From Acidobacteriota bacterium (GTDB taxonomy: Bacteria > Acidobacteriota > Thermoanaerobaculia > Multivoradales > JBCCEF01), in NCBI GenBank assembly GCA_039030395.1, contig JBCCEF010000003.1, forward strand, positions 248,001 through 312,000: DNA of 64,000 nt. Reading direction: 5' to 3'. Made by a program: the position numbers and the translations under genes. Under the pieces are notes generated by a model, which saw only the letters and a program-made list of their open reading frames with translations, ran no database searches and was not told the origin of the DNA. This document shows, one piece after another, positions 35,001 through 44,300 of this stretch. Numbering within the stretch: the stretch's first letter is position 1; each line of letters starts with the position of its first letter.

Positions 35001-36409
35001 TGTTCACTTCGCCTACGAGAGATCTCATGTTGATCGCACGACCTTCACGTCGCCGCCCATCGCACTTCCGCCGGCGCCGGGGTGGCTCCAGGCAACGGGG
35101 CTTCACCCTGACGGAATTGCTCATCACCCTGTTCGTCGTCGCCGAAATCTTGGTGGCGGCTTCGCTGCTGTTCGACGTCCACAACGAACTGGCGCGGGTG
35201 CAGACCAACGTCGCCAACATGCAGCAGTCCCTGCGCGGCGCGCAGCGGGACATGGTTGCGAAGGTGCGCATGGCGGGCCGCGGCGGCGTGCCGGCGCAAT
35301 TGCCGACGGGACCCTCCGGTGGTCAGCCGATCTCCCGCGGAGTGGCGGTGTCGGTCACCAACAATGTCGGCGCCAACGTGCGCATCGTGCCCGCCGATAC
35401 GGAGACCGCGGTGGTACCGGGAACGGACATTCTGCGGGTGCGGGGCATCTTCGAAAACCCCATCTATCAGGTGGTCTCTACGGCCCTCGGGGCGAGCGCC
35501 TCCCTCACCCTGCTGCCGGACGACGAAAGCCCGGCAACGGCCACCAGCGGCACCCTGCAAATCAACAATCCGTCGCCGACCGGGGTGCCGCAGGATCTCG
35601 AGGCGTTGGCCCCTCTTGGCGTCACGCCGAATCCCAACCTGCAGCGTGCCTTGATGCTGGTGAGCCCCCTCGACGACACCATCTACGCGGTGGTGCCGAT
35701 CACCAACATCGCCAGCGTGCGCAGTGCCGTCACCGGCCAACTGACTCAGGTGACGCTCACCTTCGCCACCACCAGCGGCACTCACAACACTTCCTTTCGC
35801 ACGCTCTTCACATCGTCCGGCAACCTGCCCAACAACCTCACCGGTGTGGCCTTTGCGGGCTTGCTCGAAGAGCACGTCTATTACGTGCGCGAAGTGCGGG
35901 CGATCCCCGGCGACGCGACCAGCGAGTTGACCCCGAAGCTCTCCCGGGCGGAGCTATTCCCAGGCACTAACGTGCCCCTGTCGGTGGAGCGCGGCAAGAT
36001 CGATGTCGCCGACAACGTGATCGATTTCCAGGTCGCTCTAGGCTTCAACAGCAGCCTCCAGGGATACTTCGATCAGTCGCAGCTCGAACAACTGGTGATC
36101 ACCGAGACGGCCGATGGCCAGAACGACGACTGGCTCTACAACTCGACCGCCGATGCGGACAGCAGCTCGCCTTGGGTCGGTCCTTGGGCGCCGGTGCCCG
36201 GCACACCGATGCCGGAATTGAACTACGTGCGGCTGTCGACTTTGGCCCGCACCGATCGCCGTGACTTTCAATACATCTCTCCGCCGATCGGCGCGATCGA
36301 GGATCGCGTCTACGGTGAAAGCGCTACGCCGGGGTCCGACGCCGAGCGTAGGGATCGAATGTTCCGCCGGCGCCTTTTGCAGACGGTGGTCGACCTGAGG
36401 AACCTCTAA
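35000..36409 (+). CDS. pilW: Minor pilin, PilW-like
   Basis: 469 aa. A long basic leader (about 33 residues, ending in SRQRG) is followed by FTLTELLITLFVVAEILVAASLLF with Glu at position 5. It is larger than GspJ proteins and matches the PilW size class, with a long beta-rich body (NNVGANVRIVPADTETAVVPGTDILRVRG). The start ATG overlaps the pilV stop (TGATG), and its own stop overlaps the next ATG (TAATG). Part of the minor-pilin priming complex by analogy. Confidence 0.85.
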   Translation: MFTSPTRDLMLIARPSRRRPSHFRRRRGGSRQRGFTLTELLITLFVVAEILVAASLLFDVHNELARVQTNVANMQQSLRGAQRDMVAKVRMAGRGGVPAQLPTGPSGGQPISRGVAVSVTNNVGANVRIVPADTETAVVPGTDILRVRGIFENPIYQVVSTALGASASLTLLPDDESPATATSGTLQINNPSPTGVPQDLEALAPLGVTPNPNLQRALMLVSPLDDTIYAVVPITNIASVRSAVTGQLTQVTLTFATTSGTHNTSFRTLFTSSGNLPNNLTGVAFAGLLEEHVYYVREVRAIPGDATSELTPKLSRAELFPGTNVPLSVERGKIDVADNVIDFQVALGFNSSLQGYFDQSQLEQLVITETADGQNDDWLYNSTADADSSSPWVGPWAPVPGTPMPELNYVRLSTLARTDRRDFQYISPPIGAIEDRVYGESATPGSDAERRDRMFRRRLLQTVVDLRNL

Positions 36410-37005
36410 TGGTTTTTGACTCGAAACGCCCGCAAAATTTCTTCCACTGGCCAGGCCGGACTTTGCATTTCGCCGGCCGGCAGGGGGAACGCGGCAGTGC
36501 GTACATCGTGGTCTTGCTGGTGTTGGTGGTGCTGACCATTCTGGGCCTGTCCCTTGCCCTGCTGACCCAGACGGAACGTCAGATCGGCTCCAACGAGAAG
36601 ACCCTCCAGCGCATCTTCTATGCCGCCGAGTCCGGCGTGGGAGTGGCCGTCAGCAAGGCGTTGACGCTGCCCGACAATCAGGCCATCGATTTGCGCCTGA
36701 CGGAGCCGGTGGTCGGTCAGGTCGCCCTGCGTCACGATGTCCAGGTGTCGGCCATGCTGCCGATTCTCGACGCTCCCTGCAATCTCTGCCAAATCAATGA
36801 GCCGGCGGCCTTCAAAGAGATCAACCACGCCCTCGGCGCCACCGCCCGACGGGTCGGTTGGACCGGCAACAATCCAGACGACACGACCCTGCTGAGTCAA
36901 AAGTCGCTCAACTTGCAGATCGAAGTGCAGCCCTGGCAGGGGGCACCGCAGCAAATCTCCGACGGCCTGAACAATTCCGCCGGCATCGACCGCATCGTCC
37001 CGTGA
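36409..37005 (+). CDS. pilX: Minor pilin, PilX-like
   Basis: 198 aa. It has the PilX N-terminal pattern GSAYIVVLLVLVVLTILGLSLALLTQTERQIGSNE and a YAAESG motif. Like other PilX/GspK-type proteins it lacks the FTLIE start (Gly-Ser-Ala-Tyr) and has no Glu5 after the putative cleavage. The rather long leader contains an RQGERG before the helix. A CxxC pair (CNLC) sits in the soluble domain. The ATG overlaps the pilW stop. Confidence 0.85.
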   Translation: MVFDSKRPQNFFHWPGRTLHFAGRQGERGSAYIVVLLVLVVLTILGLSLALLTQTERQIGSNEKTLQRIFYAAESGVGVAVSKALTLPDNQAIDLRLTEPVVGQVALRHDVQVSAMLPILDAPCNLCQINEPAAFKEINHALGATARRVGWTGNNPDDTTLLSQKSLNLQIEVQPWQGAPQQISDGLNNSAGIDRIVP

Positions 37006-37037
37006 GCGGGCTTTGATTTTCTTGGAGGTCTTTTGAC

Positions 37038-40000
37038 ATGAGCCGCAGCAAGCTTTTCTCGAATCCCTGGCTACGGCTGGCGTTGTGCCTGTCGCTGGTG
37101 GCCGGCATGGTCGCCGCCACGGCGAGCGCCGACGATCGCAGCCTGGTCAAGAGTCAGGAAGCGACGCCCTATGTGTTCATCCTGTTCGACACCACCGGCT
37201 CGATGAACTGGCCACCGGATCGAGCGGTCGATTTGCCGGAAGGCGTAGACAGCACGAACTCGCGCATGTACCAGGCCAAGCAGGCCATCTACAGTGTGCT
37301 GTCGACCGTCGACAACGTGAATTTCGGCTGGGGGACCTTCCCGAATCACAACGAACTGCGGGTAGCCAGCAAGCAGGTTTGCAACAGTCCGTCGGCGGGT
37401 TCCCTCTGCTTCAATCGCAACGACACCTGGTTCGGCGCCGGGGTGTGTGACGGCTGGGAGCCGAACGACGATTCTGACGATGACGACTTCCTCGGCGTCA
37501 ACCTCAAGCAATTGACGATCGACAACCCTTACGACGCCAGCCTGCCGGCCGTCATGGACCACGGCGACGTGATCCCGATGCACTGGGATCGCGACAACCG
37601 GACCCTGATCCGCCGGCGCCTGGCCCCGAACCTCAATCTCGACGGCGACGGCGACGGCGTGGCGGCCTGGCTAGATAGCGATGACCCGGAAGCCACCCCG
37701 AGCTTCGGCGCCAGCCGGTTCATCAACGACTTCCCCTTCTTGGGGGACGGAGCCGACTTCTTCAACCGTGCCCTGGGGCTGGTGAATCCCGTTGCCAAGC
37801 CGCTGATCGGCCGCGGCGCCACGCCGCTGGCTGCGGCGCTGCGCAACTTCAACAGTCACTACGTCCTGTGGGAGCCGGTCGCCAAGCAGAACGACGCCCG
37901 CTTCGGCTGCAAGCAGGTCTACGTGATCCTGCTGACGGATGGTGAGGACACCTGCCAAGCGGACGACGGCTCGCGCGAGACGGAGCCGGTCAAGGCGGTG
38001 CAGGAGCTGTGGGGTGATCGCAAAGTCAAGACCTGGGTGGTCGGCTATGCGGTCAACAACAAGACCGTGCTCAACAACATGGCGCAGGCCGGCCAGACGA
38101 GCGCCAGCTCGGTCGATTCCACCACCACCGACGACGCTTTCTTTCCCAGCAATCAGGCGGAGTTGGTGAACGCCTTCAACAACATCTTCAACGGGATTCG
38201 CCGGGAGGCCCAGAGCTTCGCCTCGGCCGCCGTGCCGCAGTCCCAGGCGAACTCCGCCGACAAGATTTTCCTGTCGAGCTTCCTGCCGGTGGCGGGGGCC
38301 GAAGTCTGGCCCGGTACGATCGACGCCTATCTCCGGCCGTTGCCCCTCAAGGATCAAACGGTGACCCTGCCAAACGGTACGACGGAGGTCCGCCAAGTGC
38401 CGGATCGCGACGAGCGCTGCTCGGCTTCGCGGCAGAGCGCATGCCGCCTGTGGGACGGCGGTGAACAGCTCCTGCTGCAGGCTCCGAGCGAGTCTCAGCT
38501 CGATGCCAGGCAGTACAACCTAGGGCTGGGTGCGAACCAACGGCGGGTGTATTACGGAGGGACCAACGCCAGCGGAGACGCGGTGCGCCGGCGCTTCGTC
38601 AACAACACTCTGTCGAACGGCCGCGCTCGCGAGATCATGCGTCTGATGGGTTGCGGCCAGCTCGGTTCGGTCTTCCCGGACTGCACCGCCAGCACGGCCA
38701 ACCTGGACGAGCTGCACAAGGTCCTGCGATTCGTGCACGAGGTCAAGTCCTACGAGGATCCGGACCAGGCGGGGGTCGACATCGACTACCTGCTGGGCGA
38801 GATTTTCCACTCGGACCCTCTGGTCACCGGTTCGCCGGACAGTTTCCGCTTCTACGCCAATGATTTCTTCGGCGACTTCCACGGCGTTGACGAGACCCGG
38901 CCGACGGCATCTCTACTCGCCCAGGGTTTCGACGAGGCGTGTGAGGTCAACTCCCCTTACACCAAGAAGAATCCCGGCTACATCTGTTTCTTCGAGCGCC
39001 ACAAATACCGCCGAAAGTCGCTCTTCGTAGGTTCCAACGACGGCCAAATGCACGTTTTCGACGCCGGAATCTTCGACGGTACTCGCGACAGCACCACCGG
39101 CGTGGTCACCGGCTCGTTCACCGACGGCACCGGCCGCGAGCTGTTCTCCTACGTACCCCGCGGCGTGATGCCGACCCTTGAGAAGATGGCGAACGGCGCC
39201 GTCGAGCAGTACGGCGTGGACGGCTCCATTCGGGTGGCCGATGTCTTCATCGGCCCGACGGCGACGGACAAGGAGTGGCGCACCGTGGCGGTGGGTGGAC
39301 TGCGTGAAGGGGGGGTCGGTTACTACGCCCTCGACGTCACCCAGCCGGACATTCTGGGCGCCGGCAACATCCCGGCGCCGCGCTCCGGCTCCCCGAAGTA
39401 CGTACCGTCCTGCTCCAACCAGGCCACCGGCTGTTCAAAGAAGTATCCGGACGTCCTGTGGGAGTTCGCCGACATGTGCCTCAACACCTTCACCGGCGCT
39501 CCGGAGCCCTGTGACGACGACGCCAACGGTCTTCCGGACCTGGCCGACGGTTGGTCGCGGCCGGTGGTCGGGGTGATCGACGTGTGCGACGGCACCAACT
39601 GCGGCCCCGGCGGCTCGGATGTGGTGAAGAAGTTCGTCGCCATCTTCGGCGGTGGTCTCGATCCCGCCAGCATCGGCGCGCGGGGCAACTTCATCTACAT
39701 GGTGGACGTCGAGACCGGCGAGACCCTCTACAAGCGCGAGGTGATCGGCAGCGTGCCGAGCGAGCCGGCGGCCGTCGATACGGACCAGGACGGTATTCTC
39801 GACACCATCTATGTCGGCACTACCGCCGGCTACATGTACAAGGTCGACCTGCGCGAGAGGGTGCAGATCGTCAACGTCTCCGGCGTCGGCAAGCGGATCA
39901 CCGATGCCAAGTGGACCCCGTTCCAGATCTTCGACGCCGGTCCGCGGCCGATCTTCTATCCGCCGTCGGTGATCTTCGTCGGCAAGCTCGGCCGCTACGC

Positions 40001-40712
40001 GGTGGCCTTCGGCACCGGCTACCGCGAGGACCTGTGGGGGCCGCGGACGGAAACGGCGCGCTTCTTCGTGGTGCTCGACGAGCTCGTCGATTCGAGCTCC
40101 GACCCGGCCGTGATCCGGCCCTTCGAGCGGGGTGACTTCCCGTCGAAGCTGCCGCTGGATTCGTCGGACCTGCGCTCGATCGATCCGGAGGGGTCGCCCT
40201 TCACCGGCGATCCCGACTTCCTGACGGCGCCGGGGACTTTCGATCCCGGCTGGTACATGGAACTGCTGTCGCGTGAGAAGGTGATCGCTTCGCCCTTCGC
40301 GCTCTCCGGCCTGCTGGTGTTCCTGACCTTCCAGCCGGAAGAGATCATCGATGGCGGTAGCCGCACCTGTGCGAACCGCGGCCAGGGGCGCTCCTTCGCG
40401 GTACTCACCACCAACGGCAACCCGGTGGCCGGCAGCAGCCGGTACGCCGTGATCGACGATCTGCCCACCGGTGCGTACACGGAATTGGGAATCACTAAGA
40501 ACCCCGATCCCAGCGCCCAGGCCGGTGAGATCGAAGAAGCGATTCCGGAGTCTCTCGAATCGGTGATGGCAGGCCTCCAAAAGCTCATGCCGGAGAACTG
40601 CAATTTCGCCAACTACACGGTGAACGTGAAGACCCGGCGAGCCGACACGGGGGTTGAGTTCATCGCTCCGGTACCGGTCTGTATCGTACAAAAGAACTGG
40701 AAGGAGTATTGA
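37038..40712 (+). CDS. pilY1: PilY1/PilC-type pilus tip adhesin with N-terminal VWA domain
   Basis: 1224 aa. Signal peptide (PWLRLALCLSLVAGMVAATASA), then a VWA domain with MIDAS D51-T-T-G-S and LLTDGEDTC, interrupted by acidic insertions (EPNDDSDDDD and DGDGDGVAAWLDSDD, calcium-loop-like). The C-terminal PilY1/PilC beta-propeller begins near residue 600 (SLFVGSNDGQMHVFDAGIFDG) and carries a calcium-binding-type loop DTDQDGILD near residue 914. PilY1 proteins sit at the pilus tip and modulate retraction and adhesion. It follows the minor pilins in the standard order and is coupled by TGATG to the next gene. Confidence 0.92.
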   Translation: MSRSKLFSNPWLRLALCLSLVAGMVAATASADDRSLVKSQEATPYVFILFDTTGSMNWPPDRAVDLPEGVDSTNSRMYQAKQAIYSVLSTVDNVNFGWGTFPNHNELRVASKQVCNSPSAGSLCFNRNDTWFGAGVCDGWEPNDDSDDDDFLGVNLKQLTIDNPYDASLPAVMDHGDVIPMHWDRDNRTLIRRRLAPNLNLDGDGDGVAAWLDSDDPEATPSFGASRFINDFPFLGDGADFFNRALGLVNPVAKPLIGRGATPLAAALRNFNSHYVLWEPVAKQNDARFGCKQVYVILLTDGEDTCQADDGSRETEPVKAVQELWGDRKVKTWVVGYAVNNKTVLNNMAQAGQTSASSVDSTTTDDAFFPSNQAELVNAFNNIFNGIRREAQSFASAAVPQSQANSADKIFLSSFLPVAGAEVWPGTIDAYLRPLPLKDQTVTLPNGTTEVRQVPDRDERCSASRQSACRLWDGGEQLLLQAPSESQLDARQYNLGLGANQRRVYYGGTNASGDAVRRRFVNNTLSNGRAREIMRLMGCGQLGSVFPDCTASTANLDELHKVLRFVHEVKSYEDPDQAGVDIDYLLGEIFHSDPLVTGSPDSFRFYANDFFGDFHGVDETRPTASLLAQGFDEACEVNSPYTKKNPGYICFFERHKYRRKSLFVGSNDGQMHVFDAGIFDGTRDSTTGVVTGSFTDGTGRELFSYVPRGVMPTLEKMANGAVEQYGVDGSIRVADVFIGPTATDKEWRTVAVGGLREGGVGYYALDVTQPDILGAGNIPAPRSGSPKYVPSCSNQATGCSKKYPDVLWEFADMCLNTFTGAPEPCDDDANGLPDLADGWSRPVVGVIDVCDGTNCGPGGSDVVKKFVAIFGGGLDPASIGARGNFIYMVDVETGETLYKREVIGSVPSEPAAVDTDQDGILDTIYVGTTAGYMYKVDLRERVQIVNVSGVGKRITDAKWTPFQIFDAGPRPIFYPPSVIFVGKLGRYAVAFGTGYREDLWGPRTETARFFVVLDELVDSSSDPAVIRPFERGDFPSKLPLDSSDLRSIDPEGSPFTGDPDFLTAPGTFDPGWYMELLSREKVIASPFALSGLLVFLTFQPEEIIDGGSRTCANRGQGRSFAVLTTNGNPVAGSSRYAVIDDLPTGAYTELGITKNPDPSAQAGEIEEAIPESLESVMAGLQKLMPENCNFANYTVNVKTRRADTGVEFIAPVPVCIVQKNWKEY

Positions 40713-41392
40713 TGCCCCGAACGCGCTGGTTCGCACTGGTTCTGATCGTCGCGCTATGGGCACCCGTCGCTTCGGCCGACATCCTGGTGCTCAAGGATGG
40801 CACCGCCGTCCAAACCGAGGGCGAGTGGGAGGTCAAGGGACGGCTGGTGGTGTTCACCTCCGCCGCCGGCACCTTGTCCTCCATGCGCTTGACGGAGATC
40901 GACCTCGACGCCAGCCGGCAAGCGACGCAGGAAGCTCTGCGCGCCGCCATGGCGCCGCCGGCAGAGTCTAGCCCTGAGGAGCGGCCCAAGGCGGTGCTGG
41001 TACTGAAGGACGGAGACGTACCGAAGGCGGTGCCGCCGGCGGCCGATGGCGAGGCGAACGAGAAGGCAGTGGAAGGCACCGCCAGCGGCACCGTTGAGGT
41101 CATCGAGTGGAACGTCGATCTACCGAGCGATCGCGACGGCGCGGTGGTCTCTGGCCGGCTGCGCAACAACGGCTCCACCATCGCCGTCGGCATCCAGCTC
41201 GAAGTGCTGGCCTACGACTCTGACGGCACCCTTCTCGGCAAGATGGCGGCGGACGTCGTCCGCCGGCCCGTCGCCCCGGGGCGGGTGGTGGATTTCGAGG
41301 CGCTCTTCCGCGGCATCTACAACATCACCGCCGCCAAGTTCGTGGTGCAGTCGGACACCTTCGACGAGCAGCAGCTAGAGCCGGCGTCTTGA
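40712..41392 (+). CDS. Small exported protein of unknown function, last gene of the minor-pilin operon
   Basis: 226 aa. The ATG at 40712 overlaps the pilY1 stop (TGATG) with GGAG upstream. A signal peptide (RTRWFALVLIVALWAPVASA) is followed by a short beta region (ADILVLKDGTAVQTEGEWEVKGRLVVFTS), a linker, and an Ig-like FxLYD-type C-terminal domain (VSGRLRNNGSTIAVGIQLEVLAYDSDGTLLG with PGRVVDFEALFRG). It has the position of PilE-like or PilZ-adjacent accessory genes but no similarity to them that I can see. Role in pilus biogenesis is inferred from coupling only. Confidence 0.75.
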   Translation: MPRTRWFALVLIVALWAPVASADILVLKDGTAVQTEGEWEVKGRLVVFTSAAGTLSSMRLTEIDLDASRQATQEALRAAMAPPAESSPEERPKAVLVLKDGDVPKAVPPAADGEANEKAVEGTASGTVEVIEWNVDLPSDRDGAVVSGRLRNNGSTIAVGIQLEVLAYDSDGTLLGKMAADVVRRPVAPGRVVDFEALFRGIYNITAAKFVVQSDTFDEQQLEPAS

Positions 41393-41632
41393 TCTGCTGT
41401 CGAGGTCGGAATTTTTCCTTATTTGAAGGGGGTTTGCTATACAAGAGATGAGGACTTGGTTGAAGTTGGCGCTCGAGAGTGCTAAAAGAGTTTCAGTCGT
41501 CAAAGGTCATGAGGCATGATGGTCCCTGTTGTACACTGCAATTGCTCGGATCTTCGAAGGATCCAAGGGCCATTCAATTGCCGCTAACGTACCCACTCTT
41601 GAGTGAAGTGGTCGGTTGGCCGAAAGGAGTCC
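41393..41632. other. Intergenic region, AT-richer than surroundings
   Basis: 240 bases with clearly lower GC than the genes on either side. It holds AT-rich blocks (GAATTTTTCCTTATTTGAAG and TTTGCTATACAAGAGATGAG) that could contain a promoter. A GG-N10-GC pattern ending in ATTGCC (41568-41581) resembles a sigma54 core but is weak. No RNA gene or terminator is apparent. Confidence 0.35.
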
Positions 41633-41860
41633 ATGGCAATGTGTAAGCCCCCGTTTTTTTCAGGGCCCAACGAGGATGTGGTGGAGGGCATGACGACCCT
41701 GCCAGATGGGGGGCACTACACCGATGCGGATTATTTGGCGACAACGGAGGAGTTTCAGCATCATCTCGTCGAGGTGCGTGAAATGGTGGAGTCCTACCTA
41801 AAGGTGCGCAGCGAGAAGCGCAACGGATCCTCTCAGGGTTTGGGCGGCTCGACCGGGTAG
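41633..41860 (+). CDS. Small hypothetical protein (75 aa)
   Basis: The ATG at 41633 has AAAGGAG upstream. An upstream in-frame start at 41603 is not supported. The sequence is hydrophilic, with a central helical stretch (FQHHLVEVREMVESYLKVRSEKR) and no signal peptide, cysteine pattern or membrane segment. It lies in the less GC-rich patch with the next gene. Function unknown. Confidence 0.5.
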   Translation: MAMCKPPFFSGPNEDVVEGMTTLPDGGHYTDADYLATTEEFQHHLVEVREMVESYLKVRSEKRNGSSQGLGGSTG

Positions 41861-41906
41861 GAAGGTAGCCGCGCCACTCATCGGATAACCAATCATCGAC
41901 TAGTCC

Positions 41907-42644
41907 TTGCCGTTCAATCTGCTTCTGCTCCCCCTTCTCGGGGGATACGTGCTACTCCACTCCACCTACTATTTTAGATATCGAGCAGTTGGATATTCAA
42001 ATTACCGTCTAGTTTTCAACTCTGCAATTGCCGGTATTGCCCTGGGATTCCTCTCCCTACTCACCATTCGCGTAGTTTCTGAGTGGAGCTGGCTCCGTGA
42101 GCCGATCGGCATTTGGAAAAGCCTGGTGCCTTTTGAGTACAGCGGCACGGCAGCCGGTGCCCTTTTGTTGGCTCCCGCGATCGCTCTCTTCACCAATCTC
42201 GTGTGTGGGCGAGATCGCGCAGCCGAGCTCGTGATCGAGAAGCACGGTAGTGCCCTATTGAAGCTCTTTTTTCTCTCGCAGCAGGAGAAGAGTAGCGTTA
42301 TGGTGACCCTGGGATCGGGCAAAGTCTATATCGGCACGGTGACCCTTTCGGACAACCTCGATCCCACCCATGTCACTCTTCTGCCCAGCGTCAGCGGCTA
42401 CCGGGACCCGGACACTCAGGAGTTCAGCCTCACGACGACCTACGAACGGATCTATGGCGCCATCAAAGAGGCTCGTAAGAATCCGAAACTAGAGCACTCA
42501 CCCTTTCGTCGAATGCGGGTCAGCGACTTTCAGATCGTGATTCCGATAGGAGACGTTCGACAGGCGACTCCCTTCCGCACCAATGTTCCTCAGACAGCCT
42601 TCCAGCTAGAGCGCTTCCATGAATCCCTGCACGACATGACCTAG
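41907..42644 (+). CDS. Membrane protein of unknown function (245 aa), DUF6338-like
   Basis: Start codon is a TTG at 41907; no strong ribosome-binding site, so the start is uncertain. Three hydrophobic segments (residues about 3-20, 35-58, 80-100) precede a cytoplasmic region with VMVTLGSGKVYIGTVTLSD, a pattern like an Sm/SH3-type beta barrel. The layout resembles DUF6338-type proteins, but the match is weak. GC content is lower than in neighbours, a sign of transfer. Its TAG stop lies in the CTAG that opens a family-2 palindromic element. Confidence 0.6.
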   Translation: MPFNLLLLPLLGGYVLLHSTYYFRYRAVGYSNYRLVFNSAIAGIALGFLSLLTIRVVSEWSWLREPIGIWKSLVPFEYSGTAAGALLLAPAIALFTNLVCGRDRAAELVIEKHGSALLKLFFLSQQEKSSVMVTLGSGKVYIGTVTLSDNLDPTHVTLLPSVSGYRDPDTQEFSLTTTYERIYGAIKEARKNPKLEHSPFRRMRVSDFQIVIPIGDVRQATPFRTNVPQTAFQLERFHESLHDMT

Positions 42645-42787
42645 CAGGGTGCTGAAAAAGCTCATCACCACCCTGCTCCGAGCCCAAGAGGCGAGGCGGC
42701 GCCGCAGGCGCCCTGGACGGGGTGAGCCCAAAAACGAGCAGGGCAGCTTGAGGGATCGGCCGAAAGCCTTTTTCAGCAACCTGCTAG
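42641..42787. repeat. Family-2 palindromic element, copy A (147 bp)
   Basis: Terminal arms CTAGCAGGGTGCTGAAAAAG and CTTTTTCAGCAACCTGCTAG are inverted copies and both end in CTAG. Inside sits the GC-rich cassette GAGCCCAAGAGGCGAGGCGG with its own hairpin (GGCGCCGCAGGCGCC) and GGGGTGAGCCCAAAAAC. The left CTAG gives the TAG stop of the upstream gene. The right CTAG ends 7 bases before the TGA stop of the convergent sigma54 activator gene. This copy has the terminal arms around the cassette. Confidence 0.85.
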
Positions 42788-42794
42788 CGGCTGG

Positions 42795-44126
42795 TCATTT
42801 CCGGTATTGCGGTACGCCTTCCAAGTCGTAGGCTTTGATGCGTCGTTGAAGGGTTCGCAGGCTGATGCCCAGGCGATCCGCGGCGGCGCTCTTGTCGCCG
42901 TCGGTGGCGATCAGCGCTCGGCGGACGGCCTCCCGCGGATCCTCGTCGGCCGCCGTCGGGGTGGCGCCGGTCAGCGCGAGATCGTCTTTCGTCAGGCGTG
43001 TGCCCTCCAGCAGGATCAAGGCTCGTTCGAGCACATTCGAGAGTTCCCGCACGTTGCCCGGCCAAGGCTCGGCGGCGAGTACTCGCAAGGCTTCTTCGTC
43101 GACCTGGACCGGTGACCGGCCGAGGCGTTCGGCGATGCGATGGGTGAGGTGCCGGACGAGAGCGGGAATGTCCGACGCTCGGTCGCGCAACGGCGGCAGT
43201 TCGATGGGAAAGACCGACAGGCGGTAGTAGAGGTCCGAGCGAAAGGTACCCTCGGCGAGCATTCGCTCCAGGTCTCGGTTGGTGGCCGCCACCAACCGTA
43301 CGTCGGCGTCCAAGGTGCGGTTGCCGCCCACTCGCTCGAAGGTACGTTCTTCGAGTACGCGCAGCACTTTTCCCTGCACCGCCGGGCTCAGTTCGCCGAC
43401 TTCATCGAGCAACAGGGTGCCGTGGCGAGCCTGCTCGAAGCGTCCCTGGCGCGGACGATCGGCGCCGGTAAAGGCGCCCTTGTCGTGGCCGAAGAGTTCG
43501 CTTTCGATCAGCGTTTCGGGGATGGCGGCGCAGTTCACCGCCACGAAGGGCCCGGTGCGTCGCTCGGAGAGTCCGTGGAGCGCCCGGGCGAAGAGTTCTT
43601 TGCCGGTTCCGCTTTCGCCGGTCAAGAGCACCGTGCTCTCGGTGGGGGCAACGCGCTCGACCATTCGCGCCGCCCTTCGCAGGCTGGGGTGGGCGCCGAC
43701 GATTTCCGAGGCACCGGGCACCGCCAGGCACGGCTCGGCCGGCTCCTCCCGGCCGAGGGCCCGGGCGACCAGGTCGAACAGCTCCTCGATCTCCACCGGC
43801 TTTTCGAGGAAGTCCCAGGCGCCGAGCTTCATCGCTTCGACGGCCGTGCCGACGGTGCCGTAGCCGGTCAGTAACACCACCGGAACGCTCGGCTGGGCGG
43901 CGCGGCAGGCGCGCAACACCTCCACCCCGTCGGCGCCCGGTAGCCGGAGGTCCGACAGCACCAGATCGAACGCCTGCTGCTCGATCGCCTCGATGCCGCG
44001 CCGGCCGTCGTCGACGCTGGTCACCCGGTAGCCCTCTCCCCCCAAGGCCTGTTCCAGCATGCGTCGCAAGGATGCCCGGTCCTCGACCACCAGCAGGTGC
44101 GGCGCTGTGGAGAGAGGTGGACTCAT
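42795..44126 (-). CDS. Sigma54-dependent response regulator (NtrC/PilR class)
   Basis: 443 aa. Receiver domain with acidic pocket (VVEDR) and phosphoacceptor D59 (LVLSDLRLPG), Lys in FLEKP. AAA+ domain: Walker A GESGTGKE (170-177), GAFTGA (217-222, the sigma54-contacting loop), Walker B LLLDEVGE (238-), R-finger region. Fis-type HTH at the C-terminus (SAAADRLGISLRTLQRRIKAY). All functional motifs are intact. The preferred start is the ATG at 44126, though a GTG 9 bases upstream is possible. With the NtrB-type kinase at 31791 and the sigma54-like pilin promoters it is a good PilR candidate. Confidence 0.92.
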   Translation of the reverse strand: MSPPLSTAPHLLVVEDRASLRRMLEQALGGEGYRVTSVDDGRRGIEAIEQQAFDLVLSDLRLPGADGVEVLRACRAAQPSVPVVLLTGYGTVGTAVEAMKLGAWDFLEKPVEIEELFDLVARALGREEPAEPCLAVPGASEIVGAHPSLRRAARMVERVAPTESTVLLTGESGTGKELFARALHGLSERRTGPFVAVNCAAIPETLIESELFGHDKGAFTGADRPRQGRFEQARHGTLLLDEVGELSPAVQGKVLRVLEERTFERVGGNRTLDADVRLVAATNRDLERMLAEGTFRSDLYYRLSVFPIELPPLRDRASDIPALVRHLTHRIAERLGRSPVQVDEEALRVLAAEPWPGNVRELSNVLERALILLEGTRLTKDDLALTGATPTAADEDPREAVRRALIATDGDKSAAADRLGISLRTLQRRIKAYDLEGVPQYRK

Positions 44127-44300
44127 CGAATGCACCGAGCCTGGACGGTAGCGGACAAAGGGATCGGGCCGAAGGTCATTGGATGGTGAGCGGACGGGGT
44201 CCGTATAAACTTCGAAGACTACGCCGGGTATGGACGAGTCCTGGTACCCGGTGCGAGGTTCTATTGTATCTACGCCGGTTTCCAGTCGCTGGGAGGAATT

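Noticed and set aside
41568-41581. Fourth sigma54 promoter before the 75-aa ORF
   Set aside because: Only GG-N10-GC and ATTGC match; the -24 element is poor, and such patterns are frequent in GC-rich DNA.
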